Source of the DNA: Hygrophila difformis | Lineage: Eukaryota > Streptophyta > Magnoliopsida > Lamiales > Acanthaceae | DNA length: 64,000 nucleotides | Assembly: GCA_030278955.1 (NCBI GenBank) | Contig: JAOANR010000015.1 | Span: 17,393,073-17,457,072 of the forward strand | Direction of reading: 5' to 3' | In this document: one piece after another, positions 9,898-20,953 of the stretch | How positions within the stretch are numbered: the stretch's first letter is position 1 | Layout of the letters: the number at the start of each line of letters is the position of its first letter | Made by a program: the position numbers and the translations under genes | Notes under the pieces: generated by a model | Told to the model about the DNA's origin: nothing | Database searches by the model: none | What the model saw: the letters and a program-made list of their open reading frames with translations, nothing else

Positions 9898-11702
9898 TAT
9901 AGTAGATTAAATTTTATAAAATTCAAAAATGTGATTGAACAATTTTGATGAAAATCAGAATTTTTCTTAAGAGTTGGGCATCGAACAATCGCCTTGTTCG
10001 ACGAACCAAACGATCACACATAGCCAAGATCGTCGAACATTTAATTGGTTTGACGAAAAAGGCTATCGGAATTATTTTTCCATCTTTTATGTTAGTATTT
10101 TCTCCCTCCCTCCCTCCTCTTTTATTTTATTTTGATTTTGATATTTTGTTTAAGTAGGAATTGATTTACTCACATTTCGAGCAAGGCTCAAAATGTGAGG
10201 ATGTTGATTCTTCACTAAAAAAAAAAAAAAAAAAAGTGTGTTACTTTTCTTTTTGTTTATTTTTATTGTTTTATATTAAAACCCAGTGCAAAGCATGCAT
10301 AACTCTGTCTAAGAATTCACATATTTGATTTTGGTTTATGATTAAATTTTCAAACTTTTAAATTGGGATAATATAATTGAAGACATGCATGATATGAATT
10401 TTTGAGGTTTTGAGCTATAAAAATTTAATGATATAATCATCTTGTTGGGTAATGAGTCCTCATGTTGAGAATTTAATTGAACAGATTGTAAGAAATTTTC
10501 AAAGATTATATTTAAGAATATTGTATGACATGAATGAACCATTCCATGTGAGATTTGAGCCATGAGTCATTTTTACTCATTCTTTTCTTTGATGTGTGAA
10601 AATCATTTTGATTAAAGGAAACTAGAACTTGCGATTGGGACCGATTCAAGATCATGCCATATTCCAAAAATCGAGAATATGATCGAGGCACTTAGAAGAA
10701 CCAAAATTTTGGCCTTCGTTTGAAATCCAAACCCAAAAACATTTTCCCTTTAGGATTAACCACTTTGAGCCTTAAGCCTAATTTTTCTTTGAAACCCTCT
10801 ATATTATTCCTAACCTTCTAAAAAGACCAAAAAATTAAGACCCAAGTGTGCAAGAATAAATTTTATCAAGGCATTACAATTTATGATCATCAAGTCATCA
10901 AATCGGTATTCAAGAATCCGATAAAAAAAAAAAAAAAAGAGGAAAAGATAAGAAGAAGAAAATGTTGAGTTCCATTCAACACAAAAAAAAAAGAAGAAGA
11001 ATGTTGAATTCATTTCAACAAAAATAAATTGCAATTGACAAAGCAAATTAGACATAGTCTAATGTCATGCAATATGAAAAAGAAAAGCAAAAGAAAAAGA
11101 AGAAAAATGTTGATGATCATAATTTTTAAATACAAATATGCCAAGTTAAGATAGAATTAATTCTTGCCACTTCTTAGCCCAATAATTCCCTTTCTTACCA
11201 AATGTTACAACCGTATGCCCCGTTATAACCTTTAAATAAGACCTCATGATCTCGATTTGAAGAAATGAGCCGGTGGCGAGTTGGTCCAATTGCAAGCATA
11301 TGGATAATTTAATTAAATGGATAATTTAATTAAATTTGATTATGAGTGCTCATTGATAAAACCCCTTTTTTAGAGTGAGTGAAATTTCCGTTTCTGCTAT
11401 ATGTGAGGCTCTGCTTTTAATTATGTTCATGTCATACTTTAATTCTATAATTAAATCAATGAATTTTTCTAAACATGATATTCATGAAGAATTATCAATA
11501 ATGACTGATCTGTAGGCCTGATTAAGTGAGAAATATCATTTCATTAAACACTGCAATCAAGAGAATTTAATACTTGTAGTTTTTTATTGTCTTATCCCAA
11601 TCTAAAAAGAATGATATTTTTGAAGCCACGAAAATAGATTGAATATGTAGATTCCGTGTTCTTAGGAACATTGACTCTGACTGCTCGGGGACGATCAGTA
11701 TT

Positions 11703-11716
11703 AAATGTGAGGATGT
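11703..11716 (+). promoter_or_regulatory. Polypurine tract of the LARD
   Basis: AAATGTGAGGATGT lies directly before the 3' LTR start TGATAATGG. It is the expected site of plus-strand priming, although it contains three T bases. The same words occur three more times inside the element. Confidence 0.7.
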
Positions 11717-13194
11717 TGATAATGGCCAAAATTGACCATTATTTTCAATCTATTTCCGTGTCTAATACGGACATTTGATCGCATTCCGGTCTTATTTAAA
11801 TAAGAAAGCAGTTGAATTTGACAGATTTATGCAAGTTTGTATAAATAATAAGCTGGTATTGAAAAACACAAAAATATTGTTATTTTTATTAATTTTATGT
11901 TAAAAAATCCAAAAACATGATAAAAATATTAAAAATCCCACATTGATAATTATGGTTTGGTAGTATCTGTTCGGTGGAACACGGATCCATTAAACGGAAC
12001 ACAAACAAAATATCAAGTGGAGCAAAAATACTTATTTATTATGTATTTTTTATTTTTATATTCTGATGTATATATTTTTAGTTTTTATGCTTATTTATTT
12101 TTATTTATGTTTCTGCTATAATTTAAATATATGGTCCACTAATTACTGTTAATTTAAATTAATTACAGGTATGGTCCAGTCCAATAATCCAATGTGAATC
12201 TCAGTCCAGTCCAAATTTGATCAGGCCCAATCAATATTGGCCCAATACCAAATCCATTAGCCCAATACCACTTATCCAAGCCCAATTACCATTAGCCCAA
12301 TACCAAAGTCCAACCAAAAGCCCAAAATTAAACCCTACCCTAAACCTAACCCTAATCCGGCGCCGCCAGCCGCCGCCGACCACCGCTCCGACGACGCTCC
12401 GGCCATCTCCCATCCTCATACCCCTCTCGACGGACAGCCGCTCCGCCGCCCCCATCCATTTTCCGACCATCTCATCCGACCTCCGTCACCACCCAAGGCC
12501 ACCCACAGCTCGCCTCTGCCGCAGCTCCATCCCGATGCGCCACCACTGTCCCCCCCCATCGCTCGCACCACCAATCGCCATCGCCGCCTTCTCCTCCGTT
12601 TCCAACACCATCGCCACCCCTAACATTTCCAACCTGCAACCCCCATTTCCGATAGCGACAGCCACCAACCGAGGCTCCCACCTCCACCGCCGCACCCCCA
12701 TCTTCTCCGACTCACCTATCCACCCTCCATCCAGTCGCCTACACCAATTCCGACAGCGTTCCACCGCCTCAATCGCCGCCAGCACCACCGCCCTCGACAG
12801 CCGTAGCTCCGCCTCCACTGCCCCGACGCCCTCGCGCCACCATCACTCCGCCGTCGCCCAGATCCGGCCACCATCTACAGCGCTCCCCTCCTCTATCCGA
12901 CATCAGTGCAACAACCAAACACAGAGAGGAAAGAAATGGAGAACAAGAAAGAAAGAAGAAGAAGCAGCTAGAGGATTAAGAAAACTGAAAAAATGAAAGA
13001 ACAAGAAAGAAAGAAGAAAGACTGGAACAAGAAAACTGGAAGAAAAGAAAGCTGGGACGAAGAAGAAAAAATGGAGGAAGAAGAACAAGAGGAACGAAGA
13101 AGAAGAAGATTGAAGACTAAAGAGAGAAGAAAATGGGGAAAGAGAAGAAGAATTTAGGAAAGAGAAAGAAGGAGAGAGAGAAAACTAATCCTTT

Positions 13195-13321
13195 GTCGCG
13201 GAGTAGTATATCGCGACCAAGTGCTCCGCGACCAAAAAATTGCTCCGCGACAAAATTTTACTCCGAGACTGTGAGAGGAGTAGCAAGATATAAAATTTGT
13301 CGCGGAACAATGTTCCGCGAC
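13195..13321 (+). repeat. Palindrome cluster 1, 3' LTR
   Basis: Duplicate of 4336-4462, with the perfect unit (arm GTCGCGGAAC, centre AAT) at 13299-13321. Confidence 0.8.
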
Positions 13322-13604
13322 AAATGCATCGCGACCGCGACAGACAGAGGGAATTAAAGCAAGACAGAGTCACGTGACCCCTCCATTTTGCAATCCCCAT
13401 GTGCCTAATAAATGAGGGAGTCCCAGGACCTCAGCTCCCATAAGCACAAATATGTTTGTCCTTTCCTCCTGGACTTCAACTCCCGGCCCCTCCTGGGCGC
13501 CATCTTGGAGCTAAAAAGTGTTTTGTCCCTAACCAATTTGTTCCGCGACAAAGCAGTTGTTTGGCAACCAGGTGGGCCTTGAATGGGCCTAGGGCTTAAT
13601 CCTA

Positions 13605-13617
13605 CTCTATAAATATA
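13605..13617 (+). promoter_or_regulatory. TATA box of 3' LTR
   Basis: CTCTATAAATATA, identical to the 5' LTR. If active it would transcribe the rest of the LTR and then the antisense strand of the interrupted gypsy RT and gag (17677 onward). Confidence 0.7.
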
Positions 13618-14263
13618 ACCTCCCACCCCCTTGAACAGTAACCTAGCTACACTTTAGTTTATTTTACTGTTTTGGAGGCACCACTGTGCTCTCCAAATTA
13701 GTGTAGGTAGATAGTTTTATTTATTTTATGCAATGTAGTAGATCTTAGCTTAGTTTAATTTATGCTTTGTAATAAATTAGTGTAGCTAGTGTTCACTTTT
13801 TATCTTTCCAGTTTTATATTTTTGTACTTATGGGTTTGAAACACTTAATCAATGGGTGTGTTCAAACCATTTTTGGTTTATGATGATATTTGAGAAAATG
13901 TTCCACCAAAAATGTGTATGGACCTCTCTTCCATTTTGTGTACTGCTTTGTTTTTATTTTTGGGTCACTTGACCAATTTTTTTATTTAGATAGATTTTAA
14001 TGCTTTCTTAGTATTAATAAAATGCATAATCACTTGATATCATCCCTTGATAGGTTTATTATCTTAGTTTATCTTCTTTTTTAGATTTTTGTTCCTGTTT
14101 GATTTAGCTTGCTGTTTAGTTTAGTAGTTGCTTGCATTTTTATTTTTATTTTAGTTGTTGTTTTATTTTATTTTAGTCTAGTGTGATAGATCTAAAAAGG
14201 GATGTTATTAAAGTTTTATACATATTTATTAAAAATTGCATTTCCTATATTGTATTGCATCAC

Positions 14264-14914
14264 GTTGCAACCCCACGGGTAGCAACGTAATTTTTCCCGT
14301 TGTGATCCCACGGATCACAACGCACTCCCCCGCAATGCAATATTAGGCGTTATGCTGCCAAAATTTTTATAAGAATTTTTAAAACCCTTTGTCGCCATAC
14401 ACTTTGTCGCGGAACCACGTTCCGCGACAAAATCCATGTTTAGCGACAAAGGACCAAATTCTTGCATTTTGTCTGCATGGCTTTTGTCGCGGAATACCCT
14501 TGTCGCGGAACCACGTTCCGCGACAAAATCTTATTCCGAGACAGAAAATTATGCCTTGCCATTAATTTTGAAACCCTTGGTCGCGAAGCAATCTTGTCGC
14601 GGAACCACGTTCCGCGACAAAACCCTTGATTAGCGACCAAGGACCCAAATTCTTGTAATTTTATTCTGGGAGGACTCTGTCGTGGAACCTTTGTCGCGGA
14701 ACCACGTACCGCGACAAAATCCTTGTTCCGCGACCAGGAATTATGTCCTTACCAATTTTCAACCCTTTGTCGCTATGCCTCCTTGTCGCGGAACCATGTT
14801 CCGCGACAAAATTTTTGCTTAGCGACAAAATAAACCCTAATTTTCAAAATTCCATTCCTCTTATTTCCCACCCCTTTGTCACGAAACCTTTGTCGCGGAG
14901 CCACGCTCCGCGAC
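14264..14914 (+). repeat. Palindrome cluster 2, 3' LTR
   Basis: Eight units matching 5405-6055. Unit 14264-14286 has lost one pair (GGGTAGCAAC right arm). Unit 14693-14715 has one right-arm mismatch where the 5' LTR copy has two. Confidence 0.88.
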
Positions 14915-17676
14915 ACAAACTCTGCATCGCGACAAAGTGGCACCTTTTTGCCAAATTTTTATTCTTCATCTCACTCCATTAATTAATTGAACCTTTATAT
15001 TAATATTTTGAGGTTGAAATCCAATGATCTCAACCCATGATTAATTTGATATAAAGAACTTTGTTCAATTTCCCATTAAAAGGTTCTTCTACAAATAATT
15101 AAACTCTAATGATTTAAGTATATAATCCGGACTGTAATTAATTAATTAATTATGGAATGAGTGATTATTTAGACATGAAGAGCGAATATGGAATCAATTC
15201 CATACCTTGCATGAGAAACCAATGTCTCTCATGCAAGATGACCCAAAAATATTTTTCTTTTATTTATTTTGTCTTTTCCCGTAATGTGTGAAACAGCTAA
15301 TAAGGAATATATCAGATTAATGTTGGCGGGTATTCCCACACGGATAACTAGCTCGTATTCTGTATATTAATTATTAATTGTTATTTTGCATGGTCCGAAT
15401 AGTGGTCGGTGGAAGCCTTGGCGGGTAGTCCATCCGGGATTATAATAGCTGCTCAGCTGACCCCTATCCGGATACAGTTTTATTTTTCTTATCTTAATTT
15501 CAAACCCGAATCTCAAACTGTGCCAACATTAGACGACATAGGTCATTGTTGTCTTGTAATTAAGACAGTGAAAGAAAATGTAGGTTTTTCTCTGATTCAC
15601 AGACAGAAAGGGTCTGAATGATAGCGACCACTGTCATTTAAGATTATTCTGCTGTCTAAAATCTTTCCATCTGGAATAATTGGGAACTGGATAGCAGATG
15701 TTTGCAGTCCAGATCACCCCAGTTATTTCTGGCACTCTCTTCAGCCAAAATTCTTCTCATCCCCGGCTATTTCATCTCTGTGTGTCAACTTCTGTCTAAA
15801 CCCACCTTATATTTTGGGTTATTTAATTTTACACTTCTCTATAAATTTATGCATGATATTATTATGTAGATATTGTGGTCAATATTATTTTGGGATCCTT
15901 CCCTTGGACACAGGAGTCTTGATTTAAATCAGATGTTTCATAATAAATTTCCAACAAAAATTCCTTTATAAATCCGGATCTGAGTAAGGGATAAATTCGA
16001 CAGTTATGACTAATTCACATCCGACTGGGGGTTGATTTTGGGAAATTAGAAGCAGAGTCAGCGATTAGGTCTCACCTAGACTGAAAGGATCTGTGTTTTA
16101 ATTGAGAGTCTAGTACCTGATAAGGAATGATTTTCAGATTTATTATTTTTCCAAAGTTGCTGTTTGTTGGAAATCTTGTATTAAATATTGCACTGGGTCA
16201 GATTCCACTTGGATTCCGATAAGGTGTGACAGATAATACTAGAGGAACAACATTCGGGCCTTGGTTATTTTCTAAGGTAGGGTTGAGTATTCTTTCAACT
16301 GCTATCTTCTTCTGCCAAAGCCTATTTTTGAGTCCTGAGTGAGTGCATCCGGAACGAACTAATTTTATTAGTTCGTTTCATTAGTTTGTATCTCATAACC
16401 ACCCGAAGGGAAGTGAACACTGTAAGCGGTTCACCGAGAATAGGGAATTCTTGATCCACACCCGGTCATCCTGACTGGGGGCTTTCTTTTACTACCAGGG
16501 TCAGACTTTCAAAAACCTCCGAGTGATAGGATTTTAAATGCTTTCTTTACCGCTTTCTTTTAAATGCTTTCGTTAGAGGTCACTCGGTTGTATTGAGAGT
16601 TGTGTAACTGCTACTAGGACTGAGAGTTAAGGGATAGTTCAGGGTTTGATTAGAATCTTTGGGTGTGACATGGGGGAATGATAACGGTACTTGACACTTC
16701 AATAAATGATTTGTCAGGTGTTGCTTGTCCACCACAGATGAATAATATGCCTCAGCATGGCCATGTGAGGGCATTTGTGAGTCTGTGGTATCTTAGAATT
16801 TATTTTCTTAAGAGCATGTAAACTCTTACTGTAAGTACCTGTCTGTTAAAGGGAACATGGTATAGAGAGCATGAGAGTTAGCTAACTGATGGATTATCCC
16901 AAACTAAGATCTGTGTAACAAAAATGGAAGTTTAATTGTGTTTCATCTGAATCTTGTCCAATTTTTATTATTTTCTTCATGTCCCTTCTGTCTCATTTTA
17001 AATCTGCTTTCTTAGATAATCTTAATCGCTTTCTTAGATTAATTTTATTGCATTCTTAGATTAAATTTAATTCGCTTTCTAGAATAATTTTATCTGCTTT
17101 ATTTTGATTGCTTTCATAGCTTAGTTTAAATTCTGTCAAGTAGTTGTTAGTCATTTCACAAACTTGAATCGAGTAACCGAGTGGAAAATCTTAGTAAACG
17201 GCGTGGGCCCTGCTTCCATCGCACATCCTCCAGTGAACGATCCGGTACTTACTATAAATACTGCAATTTTTGACTCCGTGCGCTTTCGGGGGCACAGTTT
17301 CTTAACACGAGTAAATAAAAAAATGTGATTTTTCAGAAAATACTCATGTAGTGGGAATCTGCCGAAAGTTTCATGGTAGGTAATCTCATGACATGAAATC
17401 ATGAGAAGTATCATGGCACATATGCCGGGGACCCTCAGTGTGACAGGCTGAAGGTCAACCTATCCCGGTTGTACCATGAGACTTGTCAAAAGTTTCATGA
17501 CATGAGAGGACTGCAGCGCCATTTGAAATTAAAGCACCCCACCTGAGTAATAAAGAGTGACACTCTTAATATATCCCTAAACCCATTCCATAAATCATAA
17601 CTCCTTCTTTTAATAAATTCAAACCTGATATATTTTATAAAAATACTCGTGTTAATGAAATTTGTCAAAAGTTTCA

Positions 17677-18925
17677 CCCGCACCGAGGTAGGAACCGGCC
17701 AGTTCACCATGACTTGTATCTTATCAGGGTCAACTTGAACTCCTTTTCCTGATATAATATGTCCCAGGTACTCAACTTGTGTCGTACCAAAACTACACTT
17801 CTCTCGTTTTGCAAATAGTTGGTTCTTATTTAAGACCGATAACACAGCTTGTAAGTGGCGGAGGTGGTCGTCGTCCCACGTGGTGCTATAAATCAAAATA
17901 TCATCCAGGAAGACTAGAACAAAGCGACGTAACATCGGTTTGAAGATAGAATTCATCAGGCTTTGAAAGGTTGCCGGGGCGTTGGTGAGGCCAAATGGTT
18001 CATAGTGACCTTCATGTGTTCGAAAGGCTGTTTTATGAATGTCGTCGGGCCGTACACGAATTTGGTGGTATCCCGAACGTAGGTCTAACTTGAAGAAATA
18101 CTGTGCACCATGCAACTCATCAAAAATCTCGTCGATGGTGGGGATAGGAAACCTATCTTTCACGGTGATGGTGTTAAGAGCCCTGTAGTTTGTGCAAAAA
18201 CGCCAGGTTCCATCCTTCTTTCGAACCAACACAACCGGTGAAGAGAAGGGGCTGTTGCTCGGTCTAATAATACCTTCTTGGAGCATATCATTCACCATCT
18301 GTTTCAGCACACTCTTTTGGTAATGTGGATAGCGGTATGGTCGAACATTGACTGGTGTTGTTCCAGGCAGCAATGGAATGACATGGTCCCCAGGTCGGGC
18401 AGGAGGTAATCCCCGTGGTGTTGCAAACACGTCACTAAATTCATCCAGCACTTTAACTAAGTCCCCTGGAAGCTCCTCTGTTGTTTTAGAAGGTGTGACA
18501 GGGTGTATAATAACTTGGAAACAGGCAGCAATCTCCTCCGTATGAACCAACTTTTCCAAGTAATGAAGTTGTGCCGTCTGCGGTACAATTCGCGGCTCCC
18601 CCACCAAATGAATTACCTTCCTTTGTAATTCGAATTCCAAGATTAACTTTCCAAAGTGTTGTCGGACCCATCCCAAAGTCGATAACCAGGAAGCACCAAG
18701 GATAATATCCGCACCATGAATGGCTAATACGAATAATTCTGGCCGAAAAGAATGTCCTTGAATCACGACAGGGGTATTCGTAACACGCCCCTCCGTTAGG
18801 AGTCGTCCTCCATTGCCCACAGCCACTCCAAAAGGCGTCGTGGCCTCTATAGACAACCCCAAATGATGCGCTACAGAGGTCCGAACAAATGAATGGGTAC
18901 TGCCCCCATCAATTAACACCTGCAC
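17677..18925 (-). pseudogene. Ty3-gypsy protease and reverse transcriptase (5' part of pol)
   Basis: In order from 18925: protease (VLIDGGSTHSF, the DGG form of the aspartic site); RT with VVLVRKKDGTWRFC, FFKLDLRSGYHQIR and the catalytic FLDDILIYS; and EYLGHIISGKGVQVD, ending at NWPVPTSVR where the LARD is inserted. The polypeptide then reads into LTR sequence and stops at 17495. Oddities: HYEPFGLTNAPATF appears to lack about four residues found in related elements before PFGL, and CTNYRALN has Asn where relatives usually have Asp. Gag (18964-20259) is offset by one frame with a stop just upstream, so a natural frameshift or a mutation separates gag from pol. The remaining pol lies at 1954-2868. 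Confidence 0.92.
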
Positions 18926-18963
18926 TTTATGTGCTCCAATATACCCTGTAAATCGAAACGTAG

Positions 18964-20259
18964 TTACGAAGGGGTACCTGCCAGGGCGTGGAGAGACACG
19001 GCTGCCTCTTCAGGTTCATTTGTGGCTTCTTCGGGTGGACAACATTCCCTGGAACCCGTTTCAGCCTCAAATTCTACCATCAACAACTGGGGTCTATTTT
19101 TGCAGCGGTGATTCGCACTCCATTTTTCATCACAATTATAGCAAAGATTCCATTGACGATGTTCTTGCATTTCTCTGGCCGTCAACCGCCTGACCCCCGA
19201 AGGTGCTTGTGGTATCACTAATTTATGCTCCTCTGTCGATAGCACACTACTAATGTTTGGAGAATAACGGTTATGGGACATGCCTCCGGGGCCTTTAGAG
19301 GACACCCCCACCCTTTTAGAAGCTAACTTTTCTTCCTGTAATTGTGCAAGTCCCACAGCCTGAGCTAGAGAGCTGGGCCGAAAGGCTTTCACCTCATGTC
19401 GAATGTCCTCGCGAAGTCCCGAAATAAAACAACTGAGAAGGAACGAAGTCGATACTCCAGTCACCCTATTCGCCAGTTCATCGAAACGTTGGCGGTATGC
19501 AGCCACTGCAGAGGTCTGAGTTAATTTAGCAAGCATCTCTTGGTGATCCTCAAAGTCCGATGGTCCGAACGTGCTCTCCAATTGCCGAGTAAAGTCCTCC
19601 CAACTACGAAAGGCCCCTGTGCGCTGGTGCCATTGGAACCAAGGAAGGGCAGGGCCATCCATGTGAATAGAGGCAAGCACGAGGCGATGCGGCAATGGAG
19701 TAGAATAGTAATCAAAATACCGTTCCGCTTTGTAAATCCAATCCAAAGGGTTGGTACCATCAAAGTGAGGGAAATCCACTCGAGTGCGGAATGCGGCCTC
19801 GCTGCCCGGCCACGCCGAAGGGGACAAGGGAGGCGGCGACTGTGGAACGAGGAACGGTGGAATGCCCAACGGTGGTGGCGGCATGCCTACCAACGGCGGA
19901 GGCCCGATGACCACAGAAACGGGAGAAGAAATACCCGGCGCTGTGGAAAAGGTCCCAAATTGGGGTACACCAAGTTGGGGAAGGGAGGTACCGGGCATCG
20001 AGCAGGTCGCAGCCGTCGGAGCCGAGAAGGGTGAAGGAGAGGGCGGCGGAAGGGAGGGCTGGGCAGTAGGGGGTGAGGCATCGGAGTTGAATCGGAGCTG
20101 CAACTTCTCAATCACTGATTGAAGGGCGGCCCATTTTTTATCCTGGTCGCGACGATCAGCCAACAATTGATCGGAGATTTGCGTACCCAACTCACCGACC
20201 TTCTCTTCCACTTTAGCCAGACGGTCGTCCATCGTTTTGAGCCAAATGCCATCGGCCAT
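18964..20259 (-). pseudogene. Ty3-gypsy gag
   Basis: A 431-codon frame from an ATG at 20259 (MADGIWLKTMDDRLAKVEEK); a longer frame to 20382 only adds LTR-encoded residues. An N-terminal coiled-coil-like stretch is followed by a Pro/Ser/Gly-rich linker, then the retrotransposon gag domain (LDWIYKAERYFDYYSTPLP to FISGLREDIRHEV), and a C-terminal zinc knuckle LCYNCDEKWSANHRCK (C-x2-C-x7-H-x-C, the spacing I associate with plant chromovirus-like gypsy elements). The frame itself is intact, but the element is dead because pol is split and its integrase truncated. Confidence 0.88.
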
Positions 20260-20284
20260 GAGCCTCTCAACAAGAGCACCAAAA

Positions 20285-20448
20285 TGATACGAATAGAATG
20301 AAAAATGGCAAGAATGAGATAATACTTTTCTGTATTCAATGTCTGTGAACAAGGAACTATATATATGCCCTATTCTATCCACATCACAATTACTTATTTA
20401 CCCCTTACAATAGAACCTATTCCATAACATAAACAGCAAATAAGCACA
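20285..20448 (-). repeat. Short gypsy LTR (probable)
   Basis: On the minus strand it runs from TGTGCTTATTTG to TTCGTATCA, 164 bases, with a TATA box (GCATATATATAG) at about 20351-20365. Gag begins 26 bases downstream. The start is uncertain because TGATGTGC at 20451 is also possible. On its upstream side lies the stop codon of a pol C-terminus. Confidence 0.6.
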
Positions 20449-20582
20449 TCACTTAATGTAGTCATCCAAGTATTTAGGGGGACGAGGAACTCTCCTGCTC
20501 CTGCGAACCTCTGCTTCCTTGTTGGGCTCGTCGTTTGTATCAGTTTCCAATTGAGAAATTAAAGCTTCTCTTCATTTGCCAA
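20449..20582 (-). pseudogene. C-terminal end of a gypsy pol, upstream of the LTR
   Basis: The minus strand encodes about 40 residues ending VRRSRRVPRPPKYLDDYIK and a TGA stop at 20449-20451, a tail typical of plant gypsy polyproteins after the chromodomain region. An in-frame TGA lies near its start (about 20567). Its position directly before an LTR and gag means it is the 3' end of another, tandemly placed copy, or a rearranged piece of the same one. Confidence 0.6.
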
Positions 20583-20603
20583 ACTCAGTGGTGGTGGTGG
20601 CCG

Positions 20604-20866
20604 TGATGAACATATTGGACCTGCTGGAGCTGCTGGCAAGAAGAGCATTGGAGTGAAAGGCATTGGTTAATGTTTGGCATTTGGGCTTTGAGTTTATTTT
20701 AGATAGTTGTTGGGCCATTTGTGTGTTAGGCGGCCCAGGTTCAATTTATTCTTTGGGCTTGTATATATAGCTACCTCTTCTTGTTGAGGGATTCTGTACA
20801 TTCATTTTTATTCATCTATGAAAATGATTTTTCCCTCCATCGCTCCAATTACCTCCAACTTCCACA
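20604..20866 (+). repeat. 5' LTR of copia element
   Basis: Carries a TATA box in TTGTATATATAGC at about 20760-20772, about 95 bases before the LTR end. Confidence 0.95.
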
Positions 20867-20880
20867 TGGTATCAGAGCAG
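20867..20880 (+). promoter_or_regulatory. Primer binding site (tRNA-iMet type)
   Basis: TGGTATCAGAGCAG follows the LTR end directly, the standard copia primer site complementary to initiator tRNA-Met. Confidence 0.93.
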
Positions 20881-20953
20881 TATCGATCCTAAAATTCTGC
20901 CTCGATTTGTTACCTATCTTCTACAATTTGCTCGTTCTCTGTTTGATTGAGCT

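Larger units (their letters stand above)
8836..11702 (+). other. LARD internal domain, non-coding
   Basis: About 2.9 kb between primer site and polypurine tract with no reading frame above about 80 codons and no recognisable gag, protease, RT or integrase motif. It holds four copies of AAATGTGAGGATGTTGAT (8968, 9673, 10191 and, at the LTR junction, 11703). Three are each preceded by an inverted repeat: 8947-8972, 9652-9677 and 10173-10195. Long A runs lie at about 10217-10235 and 10922-10938. Confidence 0.8.
2869..17676 (+). mobile_element. LARD: non-autonomous LTR retroelement with about 6-kb LTRs
   Basis: A complete element of 14808 bp: 5' LTR 2869-8817 (5949 bp), primer binding site from 8818, internal domain to 11702, polypurine tract 11703-11716, 3' LTR 11717-17676 (5960 bp). 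Both LTRs start TGATAATGGCC and end GTTTCA. By eye they differ at about 35 bases plus one 11-bp insertion in the GC-rich island of the 3' copy, about 99.4 % identity, so the insertion is young. Flanking 5-mers are CCCGG (2864-2868) and CCCGC (17677-17681), a target duplication with one mismatch. No gag, pol or other protein can be read in either orientation, so it must be mobilised in trans. Confidence 0.93.
11717..17676 (+). repeat. 3' LTR of the LARD
   Basis: Same content as the 5' LTR at an offset of 8848, rising to 8859 after the 11-bp insertion at about 12390-12400. Equivalent parts: GC island 12357-12901, purine tract 12929-13189, palindrome cluster 1 13195-13321, TATA box 13605-13617, palindrome cluster 2 14264-14914. 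The 259-codon frame at 12217-12996 is low complexity and differs in length from its partner in the 5' LTR, so it is not called as a gene. The LTR ends at 17676, after which gypsy RT sequence resumes. Confidence 0.93.

Noticed and set aside
12217..12996. 259-codon open frame in the 3' LTR
   Set aside because: Low-complexity Pro/His/Ser/Arg product caused by CCG/CCA composition. The 5' LTR copy is cut to 131 codons plus another frame by an 11-bp difference. No domain.
2869..17676. Simple tandem segmental duplication of about 8.9 kb
   Set aside because: TG...CA ends, adjacent tRNA-Asp primer site, polypurine tract and near-perfect 5-bp flanks fit LTRs of one element much better.
19540..20122. 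Plus-strand frames of 164 and 112 codons opposite the gypsy gag
   Set aside because: Antisense shadows of the gag reading frame; no independent similarity.
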